64,000 bases of DNA from Neurospora intermedia (Eukaryota; Ascomycota; Sordariomycetes; Sordariales; Sordariaceae), in contig BTPP01000009.1 of assembly GCA_037102815.1 (NCBI GenBank), positions 806,001 to 870,000 on the forward strand. Reading direction: 5' to 3'. The position numbers and the translations under genes were made by a program. The notes under the pieces are model-generated. The model had not been told where the DNA came from and did not search any database. It saw nothing but the letters and a program-made list of their open reading frames with translations. Below are positions 46,692-58,600 of this stretch, one piece after another (positions within the stretch are counted from its first letter, which is position 1; each line of letters opens with the position of its first letter).

Positions 46692-47917
46692 TTTGGCGGT
46701 TGTTTGCTTATCGGATGATAGCTAGAGCTTCGGTGGTGTAGCTGGTTGGACTCGGTTTGCGCGAGCGTGGGCTAGATGTTGTACGTGCGCGACAGATGGC
46801 GTGCGCAACTATGATGGAATCGAAGTCGGACGATAGAGTTCGATCGAAGGAAAGGGGGAGTATGTCAAGCTTCGGGCGCGCCGGTGTCGGTGCTTGTACA
46901 AACTTGGAGGCTGGTTAAGTACCAAGTTAGATAGAGGTGGGATGATAAGACTTGGAAAAAGCCGTCGTGTTGATCTTTGGATTTGGTGTTTTCTGGGAAA
47001 AGAAAATAAAGGGCGGTCGCAAGCTGGCAGACTCTGGGGCAGTGCTGGGAACTGGGAAGACTCACTCGGTTCTTGCGTGGAGACGGACAGCTGGAGGTTT
47101 AGTTAGGTAGGTCTGGAGGAGGGTTGTTGGGGGCAAGGCGGATAGATAGCTGGTGCTGGTGCTGGTGCTGGCGCCTCGGGGCTTCCTCGATGATGAAGGC
47201 GCCCCCCCGGCCTCCTTCCACTCTTTTTCGCCGTGAACTGCCAGCCCGAGCCCACTTGCCAAGTCCGCCCCTGGAGCCTGTTGGGCGGCTAGCTTGGCCC
47301 AAGCTTCTTTCTGCAAAGCTCCACTATCCTGTAAGCCCAGCCCGGCCGAGGTGGGGCAAAGCGGCATAGAGACGTTCCCCGGTCTCGGCCTTGCCGACTC
47401 GATGATCCGCTACATCACTTTGGAGGATAATTCTCCCATGTTCCCATGGTTCCAGTTGACTACCGAAGTGATGAGTATTAGTCTCAAACATAGTGAAACA
47501 TTAAGTATTGTCTATACTCTATCCAAGCAGTCACAATCTCAAATAGCTTTTGGGGGAGAGAGCGAAAGAGAGCTCCGGGCCCGGTTCTCCACAACCCGCC
47601 GATTCTACCGCCGAGTCCGCCGTGAACTGAGGATCCCGAATCCCGTCCCTCTCGATTTAGAATCTTCCAGAATATCTGTTTAGACACTTGCTCTTTGCGC
47701 GAGTCTTATATGTAACGTGCCTCTAGCTCTGCGATTGTCAGATCAGTTATGTTGATGGATCTGACCATGGCTTTGGGTTTCCCGTTTAAATGTCTCCGGG
47801 TATCAACTCAGGCATTGAACGCTACGGCACAAGTCTATACCACAACATTATTCCCTTTAAACGCCTTTCTTTGTTCCAATAACGATGCACACCTCACTTT
47901 TTAGCGTCCGACCAAAC
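46692..47917. other. Intergenic region between Erv14 and methionine aminopeptidase
   Basis: This is the promoter of Erv14 and the 3' flank of the aminopeptidase gene. A GCTGGT hexamer recurs about four times at 47150-47171. Open frames here are low in complexity and lack domains. Confidence 0.55.
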
Positions 47918-49292
47918 TCAAGCAGCGGCTGTAGGCATGGGTACCGGGCCGCCAGGAGAGTCAGCCGTGCGCGCCGTCAAAATCTCGACACCGGTCTCGG
48001 TGACAAGGAGGGTGTGCTCTGTTAAGCAGGGTTAGTCGAACATCTCAGCACTCAGCCACCGCCTACACGATCATGAACAGCACTTACCAAATTGAGCGGT
48101 CCTCTTGCCATCAATGGTGGTGGAGGTCCAGTTATCGGGCCAGGTAACATCGCGGTACTTGCCCAGCGCAATCATGGGCTCGATAGTGAAGGTCATTCCA
48201 GGCTTGCACTCGCCAACCGCCCTGTTCTTAGCGTAGTGGGGAATGTTGGGCGGGCAGTGGAAGGTCTTGTTGATGCCGTGGCCGACGTAGGTGCGGATGA
48301 CGCTGCAGCCGCGGCTCTTGGCGTGCGCCTCGATCACGTTGCCAAAGTCGCGGAACAGGGTGCCGGGCTTGACCAGCTTGATGGCCTCCTCCAAGCACTC
48401 GCGGGCCGTCTCAACGACGCGCACCGAGTCGGCGTCAGCCTTGGCCTTGTCGCCGACGTAGTATGTCTCGTTCAGATCGCCGTGGTAGCCCTCGTGATAG
48501 AGGGTGACGTCGAGGTTGAGGATGTCGCCGTCAACGAGGACGCGCTTGTCGGGGATGCCGTGGCAGATGACCTCGTTGAGCGATGTGCAGACCGACTTGG
48601 GGAAGAAGTTGTAGTTCAAAGGCGAGGGGTACGAGTTGCGCTCGATGCAGGCCTCGTGTACGATCTTGTCGAGGTCATCGGTGGTGATGCCGGGGCGGAT
48701 GGCGGCAGCGGCGATGTCGAGGACCTCACGGGCGAGGCGGCAGACCTTGCGCATACCCTCGCGACCCTTCTCGTCTAGCTGCTCAATCTTGTTGGACCTC
48801 GTACGGCCGCCACCGGGAATACCGCTCTCGGCATAGTCGGGATGGGGGATCGACTTGGGGACGACGCGCTTTGGCGAAAGAGGGTAGACGGGGCGGAGAG
48901 GGCCGGTGTAGCTGAAGGTAGGGAAGGGGTTGTAGGTTTCGGGGCCTGGAACAGAGTTTTAGAATATGCGCTCTGGCAAAGGAGGAGGGGAAGCGGGTTG
49001 ATTTACTGGCAAGCTTGTGAAGCTCCTTGTGAGTGTTCTATTGGGTAACCAAAGGGTCAGCTATCAAGGTTCGCATGCAAGTGGGAGTCCAAGCAAGGTA
49101 CGGGACCCGGTCAAGAAAATCCATATAACCAAAGAAGATGCGCCGTACCCAGTTTTTCTTGAAGCAGTCCTGGGAGCAGAAGAAGCTACCCTTGATACCC
49201 AGGCTCAAGCACTTGGGGCATTGGAGGGAACCGGCATCGTTTTCGCAATCAGCGCCGAGGCACTTCTTCCTCGCGGGGGGTTGCTCGGTCAT
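47918..49292 (-). CDS. map1: Methionine aminopeptidase 1
   Basis: Exons 49149-49292, 49007-49037 (31 bp), 48088-48945 and 47918-48018 on the minus strand give 377 aa. It removes the initiator Met from nascent chains at the ribosome. The N-terminal zinc finger is visible ([26 protein letters not shown]...) and ends across the tiny second exon in [10 protein letters not shown]. The catalytic domain has metal ligands in LNLDVT, HGDLNE, GHGI, TIEPM and QFEHT; the last Glu codon is split by intron 3 and appears only after splicing. An upstream in-frame ATG at 49328 would add 12 Thr/Ser-rich residues; I prefer [10 protein letters not shown] because it opens the zinc-finger region directly. A Pro-rich linker ([17 protein letters not shown]) joins the finger and the catalytic domain. 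Confidence 0.95.
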
Positions 49293-50038
49293 GGTGGTGG
49301 TGGTACTAGTATTAGACTGTAGTGTCACTGTCTGTGGTTATCGAAAGACTTTAAAGAGGGGCCGATAAGTTAGCTTGACGATCGCGGGTTGGAAGCGAGG
49401 ATGTCGAAAAGAGAGTTGCTCTTTGACTTGATGTGCCGAAGGGAAGCAACAGACAACAAGTTTGCGTAGAAGGTTGCCTAGACAGAGGCACAGGGTCTGA
49501 AGAGCAAATAAAAGTAAGTACCTGGTGACCTTGTGTTGGGTATCCTAGTAGCTAGGAGAATTCGTTGTTCTTGAAAGGGCGTGAGACAAAGTGAAGAAAC
49601 GACAACGAAACGGAAGGCGACAGGTCTGGATGCCGGGCCCTTGGCGTGGACAGACGAATAATATTTTTGGCGGCGCTGTCCGCTGCGCCCTTCCTCCCAA
49701 AAGTCGTCCCACGCGCATTCCATTCTCAGTGGCGGGCAGCGGCGGCTCTGCCGGGGTCCGGGATGGGTGGGGCTCTGTTGGATGGACCCAACAAGGGACC
49801 AGAATGCTTACCCAATTGATCCACCTTTCTGATGGCACTAAACTGTTCATGGTGTTAGTGCACCAGCAGGACGTCGATGGAAGTGGATCGCCTCGCACGG
49901 ACGAGTATCCAACTGCATGTCTCATGGGATCTTAGTGTAAATCGTCTGATGTAATCACTGACATATTTAATCACCTCCATTGGGTTTTCCGGCAAAGCTA
50001 GGAAATACTCTCACCTGATTACATACCCAATTTTGAAA
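49293..50038. promoter_or_regulatory. Divergent promoter region, aminopeptidase and kynurenine monooxygenase
   Basis: The 746 bp between the two divergent start codons must hold both promoters. Overlapping open frames on both strands (49545-49925) are mirror images of one another and not credible genes. Confidence 0.5.
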
Positions 50039-51745
50039 ATGGAGGAGAAGAAGCAAAAGGTCGTCGTTGTCGGCGCTGGCCCGGTCGGGTCATTGGCTGC
50101 TCTCTATGCGGCCAACCGTGGTCACGATGTTGAGATTTATGAACTGCGCGGTGGTGAGTCTTGTCTTTCACATTGTTGACTGTCTACATCATGAGTCAAG
50201 ATTCAACATGTTCAAGATGTCACTGCTAAGTAACAAACAATAAGACCTCCGCGATCCCTCAACAACACCACTCAACTTCACCAGATCCATCAACTTGGCT
50301 CTCTCAGAACGCGGCCTCAATGCTATGCGCCATGCGAACCAGCCAAGACTCATCGATTATGTCAAAGGGGTGACCATCCCCATGAGAGGCCGCATGATCC
50401 ACGGCAAGCGACCAGATGGAAAGTTGTATGAGGAGGCTCAAGACTACGACATCCATGGACGGGTAAGAACGAACCCTCCCTCGACCCCTTTGCCTTTACA
50501 GAGCAGGTGTGTTGATGAATAGATCAGAGCATCCTCGCCATCGACCGTGGCGACCTGAACAAGCGCCTCCTCGACATGCTCGAAGAGATGCCAAACGTCA
50601 CCTTCTTCTTCAACCACAAGCTCACCGGCGCCGATTTCAAGCGAAACAAGGCCTGGTTCGAAAACAAAGACGAGAGCACCTCCAACCCACGAGACCGAGC
50701 CCGCGAAATCGAGGTCGACTTCGACTTTATGATTGGTGCCGATGGCGCCCACTCTGCGGTCCGCTACCACCTGATGAAGTTTTCCCGCATGGACTACCAG
50801 CAAGAGTACATCGACACACTCTGGTGCGAGTTCCAGATCGCCCCATCGTCATCATCAGCCAAGTCCAAGTTCAGGATATCCCCCAACCATCTGCACATCT
50901 GGCCCGGCAAGGAATTCATGTTCATCGCCATCCCATCCAACGACGGCTCCTTCACCTGCACCCTCTTCGCCCCTGCCGCCATCTACGAGCAACTTGAAGA
51001 AGCCGCCGCCAGCACCGGCGACACTTCTTCCTCTTCCTCTTTCATCCCGGACTTCTTCGACAAGCACTTCCCCGGCGTCACCTCCCTGATCAGCCCCGCC
51101 GACCTCATCGCCCAATTCCAAACCAACCCCCACCTCCCCCTCATCAGCATCAAATGCAAGCCCTACCACTTTTCCTCGTCCGCCGTCATCGTCGGCGACG
51201 CCGCCCACGCCATGGTCCCCTTTTACGGCCAGGGCATGAATGCCGGGCTCGAGGACGTGCGCATCCTGTTCGACATTCTCGACAAACACGACCGCATGAC
51301 CAACGACGACAGCACCCTCGAGGCGTCGCAGCGGGAGCTGGCGCTGGCCGAGTACAGCGCCGTGCGCGTGGCGGATGCGCACGCCATTAACGATTTGGCG
51401 CTGCAGAATTACATTGAGATGCGGGCGTCGGTGCTGTCCCCCCTGTATAGGTGGCGCAAGGCGCTGGAGGAGTGGTTGAGTGTCTATGTGCCGGGTCTGG
51501 GGTGGCAGACCAAGTACTCAAGGGTGTCGTTTGGGAATGAGCGGTATTCGGAGGTGGTGAAGAAGAGCGAGCGTCAGGGACAGGTGTTGCTGCGCAGTTT
51601 GGTTGGTGGTGTGGGTTTGCCGATGCTGGCGGGTGGCTTGTTCCTGTGGTTCAGGTATAAGGGCGCGTTGGGCCGGGCGGCGTATGGGGTGTTTTATAAC
51701 TTTATGGGGATGGTGTGTAGGACGATTCACGGGAAGAGGCGGTGA
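50039..51745 (+). CDS. nic-3: Kynurenine 3-monooxygenase
   Basis: Exons 50039-50153, 50245-50462 and 50528-51745 give 516 aa. The enzyme is an FAD- and NADPH-dependent hydroxylase that makes 3-hydroxykynurenine in the tryptophan-to-NAD pathway on the mitochondrial outer membrane. The first exon holds the FAD-binding loop [12 protein letters not shown] (residues 9-20). After splicing, YELRGDLRDPS and [10 protein letters not shown] give the family signature. Exon 3 has [21 protein letters not shown], and the second FAD motif [23 protein letters not shown]-terminal hydrophobic segment ([16 protein letters not shown]) near residue 480 is the expected membrane anchor. The acceptor of intron 2 was set at ATCAG (50527) because the nearer AG breaks the frame. 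In N. crassa, nic-3 is to my knowledge the gene for this step (BNA4 in yeast). Confidence 0.94.
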
Positions 51746-52202
51746 ACTGGATGTCTTATCTTTGGAGCGAGTGGTGAAGATAGGAAAAAGGAGGAGGTTG
51801 TGTACGATTTATGTTAGCATCCGCCAATGAGTTCAGGAATATCATGATAGAAGTTTGTGTTGTATCTTGAAGTGGTGAGTTTTTCAGTTGTCGCTGGGAA
51901 CAGGTGATGTTTCTTGCTCACGGATAGGTTAATTTCACCATTCAGGCATAGATTTTGAAGGCGGCTTCCGCATGATGGATTGATTAAGACTTGGTATTGT
52001 CTGCACACTGATCAATATTAATCGACACTCGCGTGATCCCTCAAAAGGACTTTATGCATGCATGCTAAGTTTCACACGCTCCAAAACTCCTTGCCCCAGA
52101 TAAACGATCAACATCTTCACCAGAACCCAATCCCAATAGCCCTGGGACCCTCTTCCCCCTCTTTCTCTCTCTAATTCACCACCCATACCTCCTCTTTCCA
52201 TT
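51746..52202. other. Convergent intergenic region
   Basis: The 3' flanks of two convergent genes. No gene is supported. Confidence 0.5.
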
Positions 52203-53508
52203 TTAAACCCTCCCATCCAACCCCTCCCCCCTTCGAATCCTCTCCACCAATACCCCATGATACCACCCCGTCCTCTCCACCACCGGCGCATGTCCCATGC
52301 CCTCCTCAATCAGTCCCACCTCCGGCTCAATAATTGTAATCAACTTCCTCCCATGCGGCACGCTAATCATACCATCCTCCGTCCCATGCATCACCAGAAT
52401 CCTCTCCCTCCCCACCTCATCCGCCATCCTTTGTAGCTGCTCGACCGACTTGTGATGCCACCCCGCCGCAATCAACTGCAACAAAAATCCCTTGAGCCCA
52501 AAGCGGGCCGGGTCAAGCCGCTTGTGCATCTCCTGCGCCACGTACCTCTGCGCATTGCTATCGAACTTGAGATATTCCGGCCCAGTAGGGCGGGGGATCT
52601 TGGGCGAACGCGGGTTGGGAGGACCGCATTTGGGAGTGGTTGATGGGTCGGGCACTTCGCAGTCGTCTGGCGCCTCGAGCCACGAGGCCGGAAAGAGCTG
52701 CCGAGCCGTGTCGGCCATGGAGTGGTCGACGGGCCGGGGCATGAGCATGCGGATGCGATTGGCAATGTTTTCGGCAAAGGTGGTGGTGTTTTCGATGGCG
52801 GCGGCTGTGCAGCAGAGGTTGAGGGAGGAGATGGCGGTTGGGATGAGACAGGCGAGTTCTTGGGCGATCATGCCGCCGAGGGAGAGGCCGACTACGTGGA
52901 GGGTACGTTCGGTGGGGACGGGAAGGGGTGGCCCGGAGTGTGATGAAAGGGAGGTGGTGGGAGAAGAGAATGAGGACAGGGAGGAAGGCGGAGCGGGAAG
53001 CCATCCGACGTGAACGAGAATGTCGATCCAGTCCCGGGCCATCTCGCTGCTGCTATAGCGCATGAGAGGCTTGTCGGAGTCGCCCATTCCACGGTTGTCG
53101 ATAAGGAGGACGGAGTACTTGTCGCGGTTTTGGTGGCCGAAGTAGAGGGTTTGACGCTGCCAGGCAGATTTAAGACCTCCGAGACCCATGATGAACTGCG
53201 AGAGTGTCAGTCAGTGATAATGTTGGTTGTGAGGGAAAGACTTAGTCGAGGAGGGCTCATACCAAAACCTTGATGGGCCCTTCACCGTGAATTTCCCAGC
53301 TCACGTTGAAAGGCCCGCCGCGGCCAACAGCGACCGGAGCGAGGCCACTTTGATCGGGCTCGAGGTTCCATATCGCCGTGGGAAAGGCTGGGTGCTTGAT
53401 GGTCTCGGCTACGGTGGGCACTTGAGGTTTGCGCGTTGTTGTTGGGGCCCTAGGAGAAAAAGTGTTAGTGAGTGCATAGTAGGTAGGTGAGCATCTTAAC
53501 ACTTGCAT
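52203..53508 (-). CDS. Alpha/beta hydrolase-fold protein
   Basis: The main exons on the minus strand are 52203-53195 and 53263 upward. After joining, KVLFIMGLGGLKSAWQ gives the oxyanion-loop region. The nucleophile elbow is VVGLSLGGMIAQ, the acid is likely in LVMHGTEDGMIS, and the catalytic His in GMGHAPVVERTGW. A Pro/Ser-rich insert (from about PAPPSSLSSFSS) precedes the elbow. The start is uncertain. The only good ATG is at 53506-53508, and a likely 51-nt intron (53450-53500; GTTAAG donor, CTAAC branch, TCCTAG acceptor) would join ATGCAAGT to GGCCCC in frame, giving 395 aa; without it the protein is MQVLRCSP... and 17 residues longer. The fold is sure; the substrate is not. Confidence 0.82.
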
Positions 53509-54169
53509 GTTGGAGTATTTTGCTCGCGATGAGAAGAGATATGAGCTGGCGGGCTCCAGACAATTGTTGAGATGAGACGGGATTGAGGCCAAAGCACACT
53601 TTCAGGGCCAAGTAATGGGTATGGTAGATGGCTTGGTGTTCGTGGTGGCGGCTCGGTTGAATTGGGGGCACCTTGTCGGCCGGCGTCCACATGTGATTGT
53701 GTTGGTCCCCATGGCAGTGACGTACCTCGACATTGAAACGCTCCGATTGGTAGAACGTACAAAAAGTGGGACTGGTTGATAGGCTTGTCGGTCCGGCTCT
53801 GACCACGGAGATGTCGTGGGATCATTCAGCGAAAGCGTTGGCGCAATCCCTGGGATGATGACTTGCATCGCGAACATGTTGGGGTTCAAGACAAACCGGG
53901 CAAGTCGCTGGTGAAGGTCCCTCCTCTTCCCCCTTTCGATCTGTGGAGAACTAATTCCGGGTCAAGAAAGCACGGTCCGAGTCCAACCATGTAGACCTTC
54001 CTCGTCTGGCAGCGCCAGGCTGGCTGAATATCAATACTATTACAATTGCTTTTGATGCTAACCCCGCTGGTATCCATCGGGTATTGTTTATATGCAGGCA
54101 ACTCTTGTTCAAATACAGTAGAATCAGCCACCCTGAAAGCAGTCAACAACACCCTAACCCAAAACCCCA
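53509..54169. other. Intergenic region
   Basis: It holds the promoter of the hydrolase gene and the 3' flank of N-myristoyltransferase. Several overlapping minus-strand frames exist but have no domain content; one could belong to a further upstream exon of the hydrolase. Confidence 0.5.
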
Positions 54170-56008
54170 CTAGACCATGACAAACCCGACACCGCTCAAG
54201 TTATCCTCATCCAGCCTGTTCTTCTTGTCAACACCACCGTGGATGGGGTTGGCCTTGTAGTTGAACAGGTAGTAGTGAAGCTGGCCGTCACCCGGTCCGA
54301 ACTTCTGCTTCTCCAAAAAGAGAGCATTGTCCATGAGAGAAAGAGCGTTGAAGACATCAAAGTTGTGGCGCTTGGCGAGGATCAGGGCATCCGCCATCAG
54401 ATCGTTCAGGCGCTTTGTAAGAGCCCCCTTGTCGAAGGGCTCGGCGAAAGCAGTCTCGGTGGCATAGTAGAACATGTAAGCAGCGCGGATCGAGTTGTGC
54501 TTCGGGTGCCTGATGACTGTCGACTCGAGAAGGTAGAAGGAGAAGAAGTCGGTGATTTTGCCCGAGGCATCCTACATCAGATTAGCGTACGAGTTCAACT
54601 GCCAGGAAAGCGGATCGTAACTGGAAACTTACCTCAACAACATACGAGTAGATGACCTGCTCGGCATAAGAATCCTTCTTGTGAAGGAGCCAGTGTTCCG
54701 TCTCCTCCCGGTTGAATACTGGGGTGAGGTCGAAACGCTTCAGGTAACGCTCAAGCAGGCTGTGTACTGCGTCGAGATCCTTGACCTGAAGTTCGCGAAG
54801 TCCCTTGGTCGAGGTCTGTTCCGGAAGGGCGTACTTGCGGACTTGGAAGGCCGGCTTGCTGTTTGAAGGGCACGGGCTGAAGCCAACCTCGTACAGCTTC
54901 TGCCAGTTGAGCGCACGGTGGTAGTAGCGGCAAGTGCTGACAGGCCTGGGCAAGACGATACCGCCGGTGTAGATGGCTTGCCAGATACCCTCACGGTTGA
55001 TGCGACGAGTGATTTCCTTGATAAGGACAGGAGCCAAGCGCTTGCCTCTAAGCTTCTTGTGAATGCAGAGGAAGTTAACCTCGGAGCCCTGAATAACCTT
55101 GTCGCGAACGCGGATCTCGGTAGGAACGGCAGCGATGAAAGCGCAAAGGGTGTCACCGCTACGGATACCGACGTGCCATTCCTTTCTCCAGCCGGGAGAC
55201 ATGAGCGACCTAGCGTAACGTCATTAGCACAAGCCACATGGACGCGACCGAAATGACCCTCGCCAAGTGTCACTTACCACTTGAGAATAGAGGTCGAGTA
55301 CTTGAAACGGAACATGGCCTCGTCGTCCTCCACAAAGTGACCGTACAAGAGCTTCTCGACCTCCTGCATCTGCTTCTCGTCTGTGAGGTCCATGGTGACC
55401 CATCGGAAAGGCGCCAGGTTGAGGGGGATCGGCTCATCGGGAATGTCTTCGACTTTTTGGATCTTGAGGGGTCCTTCCTCGAAGATTGCTGGTTTCTCGT
55501 CGAATTGGGGCACGGGCTGGGTGGCCCAGAACTTGTATGACGCCATGTCCTTACGGTTCTTTCCACTGCTCGCAAGACCGGTGATGATATCCTGAATCTT
55601 GAGTTTCTTGAAGGCTTCCATCACGTCGGTTGTTCCCGAGCTCCCAGACGCCGCCAGCAGCTCGTTGGCAAGGGCGGGGTTCAGGTCGATGAACTCTTGA
55701 ATCTGCTTGGGGGTCAAGCCGCTGAGTGCTGACTTGGGGTCTGCCTGCGCCAGCGCCTCCGTCAAGCCCACTTCAGCAGAAGATTCGGTAGAGGAGGACT
55801 TGTCCTTGTTCTTCTTCTTGCTCTTCTTCTTGTTCTTTTTCTTTGTGGAGCCGGATCCAGCCTCCTGGGCGGTGCCGTCGGCGCCCTCATCTTCGGAGCC
55901 GGACTCGTCGGCGTCGGGCTGCTGAGCTTCCTTGAGGGAGGCAAGAGCCTCGGCGGCCTGCTTCTCCTGGGCCGGGTCAACAGGCTTGGACTCTTCGGTC
56001 GGCGGCAT
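54170..56008 (-). CDS. nmt1: Glycylpeptide N-myristoyltransferase
   Basis: Exons 55278-56008, 54633-55209 and 54170-54571 on the minus strand give 569 aa. The enzyme moves myristate from myristoyl-CoA to an N-terminal Gly, downstream of methionine removal. The start is [11 protein letters not shown]. An acidic stretch is followed by a Lys-rich run (about residues 54-72), as in other eukaryotic forms where it aids ribosome binding. An extra region of about 70 residues ([20 protein letters not shown]) precedes the core. Core landmarks are [38 protein letters not shown] across the first junction, [34 protein letters not shown], and the C-terminal [12 protein letters not shown] and GVGFVMV. The C-terminal carboxylate normally takes part in catalysis, so the intact end suggests a working enzyme. 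Confidence 0.96.
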
Positions 56009-57004
56009 TGTTCCTGAGGAATGTGATGGGTGCGCCCTAGGAGAGGGTAGGTGGGGTGCTGTCAAGCTTGGGGTGGTGATCGTCGTCGTTGTAAGGTCGT
56101 AGGGTCGTGTGGGACTATTGAAGCTGCCCTCACGTCCAGGGGAGAGTTGGTTGAGAGATGAAAAGGCTGAGGACGGATCGAAGAACTCGGGTGGAAGAAA
56201 CAGACGGGACGTGGGGAAGGAGAGTGATTGGAGTCTGGGCTTGTGTGGGTGTTGACGATACTGTACTCCAAAACAGCTCCAATCCCACCCTGAGCTCCTG
56301 TCCCGCTCGGGGGTCGGAGGCGGCTCCTTACTGGCGTGCTGGCGTGTCGTGGCCCAGTTAGCGCATTCTCCATCGTCTCACAGTCACAGAAGGCAGGGTC
56401 AGCGGGGCAAGCGGGGCCCAATTGACCTGTCGCGGGGTCCTCCAAGGCAGCCCACGCTGTCAGGTGCATGGGACAGCTCGGTACGCACCGAGAGGGAAAA
56501 GTGGAACCTTCAACGGCTTTCATCGGTTGGGCATTCCATAGAGGTATCTTTATCCACGTTATGTACGACATTGTGCTGTGCGTTACACATGAGGGGATCT
56601 CTACCATGTATAATTATTTCATCCCGGATCTTCGATCTTCGTAACATTCCCTTTGGGTTCATTGTAGACGCAACAATGAATACAGGGAATAGCCCGAGAA
56701 GATGCTTCGAACTAATACATGCAGCTAAAATCTGAACTCCAAGTCGATGTCGAAATTGGATTGGGCTGATTTCCGGTGTTGCTGCGCCACTCACTGCTGC
56801 CTTCGCTGTCAAAGAAGCTGACCACTCATCTTCTCTCATTCAGTCACTCGTATTTTTTATGATCACCGACCATCGCCCAATTCACTTCACCTTTCTTCAA
56901 CTCTATCCTTCTATTTCTCGTTCCTACTGATATTCATAAAACAGCTGGCATCTACTATTTACACATTGTTTCACCAAAACCCCTAGATTCTCAAGATTGT
57001 CACC
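56009..57004. promoter_or_regulatory. Divergent promoter region
   Basis: This interval lies between the starts of N-myristoyltransferase (minus) and the membrane protein at 57005 (plus). The 150 bases before 57005 are T/C-rich with CACC directly upstream of the ATG. Open frames inside are not supported as genes. Confidence 0.5.
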
Positions 57005-58252
57005 ATGGGGAAACCCTCACCTCGTCTTGGCGTCAGCGATGATGCCGTCTCCATGCGCACTCAACCCGGTGAACACTCACACTCGGTTCCACCACTTGAT
57101 GGCACTCTAGACACTGATGCCCCAGAGCTGGACATTGATGACCTCCCGCCCCTCTACGACGAAATCGACGCCTCGGGCAGCAGTAGTAGTGCTCCTCTTC
57201 TCCCTTCTGGCGCACCACCCTATATCAACCACCCAAATAACATACTTCCTCCCGGAGACTGGGTGAACCACTACAAAAGAGACGAGCCCACCGGCACCGA
57301 ACTGTACCTCGACTCGCGCCTGGACCACGACCCCAAGTTCCTCCAAAAGCACATTGAGCTATGGTCTAAACAGCCACCCCGGCCCTTTGTCCGCATCCAC
57401 GGCACACACAAGCGCCGCAGGGACATAACCGATCCTCAAAACGGGCGTCGTAAGAACGACTCGGAGCAAGTTACGGACTTTGACCTGCATATCGAGCTCA
57501 CCCCCTACCTCTACTCGGACCCTGTCTCGCAAACCTCTCTCATGCAGCTGCGCACCGCCGATAATGACGAGAAAGTCCGGCGCGGCACCGTCCTCCGCAA
57601 GCGTGCGCCGGGGGCTAATCGCCATATCGAGGTCGGCTTAGCCGAGAAGCCGACGCTGGCCGAGTGGTGCCACCGCTACTGCGCCAGCCACGCCGGACTG
57701 AAATGTCTGACGCTGCAGCGGCGCGTGGTCGGGTTCGACGACAAGAAGGTTGTGCAGAAGCTGACGGACCTGGTGCGCGCCACCAACTACCGCGGCAGTC
57801 TGGAGATCAGTTTCCCCAAGAAGGACGAGTATGTGCATGTGTACAACGATTGCGAGACGAACCAATGGCGGACGACGCGGTGGATCATCTGGCTGTGCAT
57901 ATTCAGCCTCATGTTCATCTTTACGTGGCCGTATTTGTTTTTCCGGACCAAGAGGTTCGAGACTGTGTTTGCGGACTGGCACTTTTCGGTCATGGGGGCG
58001 GATGGACAAAGGAAATATACCAGCATCAGCGAGGACCAGTGGTATAATATGTGGGGACGGGCTATCCATCGTGCGGTCATGGAGAAGAGGCAGTGTACCC
58101 TTGATCAGCAGGACTTGCTGAACAGCCAGGAGGGCCAACAGGAGACTTTTGGCCATCCTGTGGTGGACGGGGTGGCGAGCTTCGTCAGGGCAGGCGTTAA
58201 TGCCATGAATGCGGTGAACCGCTCGCTGGGTTGGGGTTATGATGAATTCTGA
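57005..58252 (+). CDS. Unrecognised membrane-anchored protein
   Basis: This is an intronless gene of 415 aa starting CACCATGGGG. MGKPSPRL begins with Met-Gly, but without a Ser or Thr at position 6 it is a poor myristoylation site. Residues 30-80 are acidic and Ser/Pro-rich with a PPLYDE motif, which could bind WW-domain ubiquitin ligases of the Rsp5 type (PPxY is present as PPLY). The middle (about 85-290) has ordered-looking segments (DWVNHYKRDEPTGTELYLDSRL, divided by Gly/Pro) rich in Tyr/Trp. One or two hydrophobic segments (TRWIIWLCIFSLMFIFTWPY, about 290-312) form a membrane anchor. The remaining 100 residues contain Trp-rich blocks (DQWYNMWGRAIH). I recall similar uncharacterised ascomycete proteins but cannot name a family. 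Confidence 0.78.
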   Translation: MGKPSPRLGVSDDAVSMRTQPGEHSHSVPPLDGTLDTDAPELDIDDLPPLYDEIDASGSSSSAPLLPSGAPPYINHPNNILPPGDWVNHYKRDEPTGTELYLDSRLDHDPKFLQKHIELWSKQPPRPFVRIHGTHKRRRDITDPQNGRRKNDSEQVTDFDLHIELTPYLYSDPVSQTSLMQLRTADNDEKVRRGTVLRKRAPGANRHIEVGLAEKPTLAEWCHRYCASHAGLKCLTLQRRVVGFDDKKVVQKLTDLVRATNYRGSLEISFPKKDEYVHVYNDCETNQWRTTRWIIWLCIFSLMFIFTWPYLFFRTKRFETVFADWHFSVMGADGQRKYTSISEDQWYNMWGRAIHRAVMEKRQCTLDQQDLLNSQEGQQETFGHPVVDGVASFVRAGVNAMNAVNRSLGWGYDEF

Positions 58253-58600
58253 GTTGTCGTCGTAATCAAGCGGTTCAACGAAGCGCACACATTCAATCAC
58301 CGATACGATAGACGGCAAATGGCGATAAACCGTTGAGGAGGCAACGGTATGTTCTGGGGGCGCTTGCTCATTGATCCATTATCTATTTTTTGGGCTATCA
58401 TATCAGCTTTGGCAACGAGTCAACTACCATACATCAACCATTACTATGCCTGTGTCTCTTCGTGATGATGCCCCTTGTTTGTAATATGTTCAATCCCTTC
58501 AGTGCATGCTGTTTGGTGGTATTTACAGTTCTAAGCCGTGTGTATATTGTGAAACGAACGTCTATTCGTAAGCGCCTCCGCATGAGCTATCACTGTCCCA
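58253..58600. other. Convergent intergenic region
   Basis: The 3' flanks of two convergent genes, 348 bp. Nothing else is seen. Confidence 0.55.

Noticed and set aside
48092-48778. 228-residue plus-strand frame
   Set aside because: Antisense to methionine aminopeptidase; Val/Asp/Ala-rich shadow.
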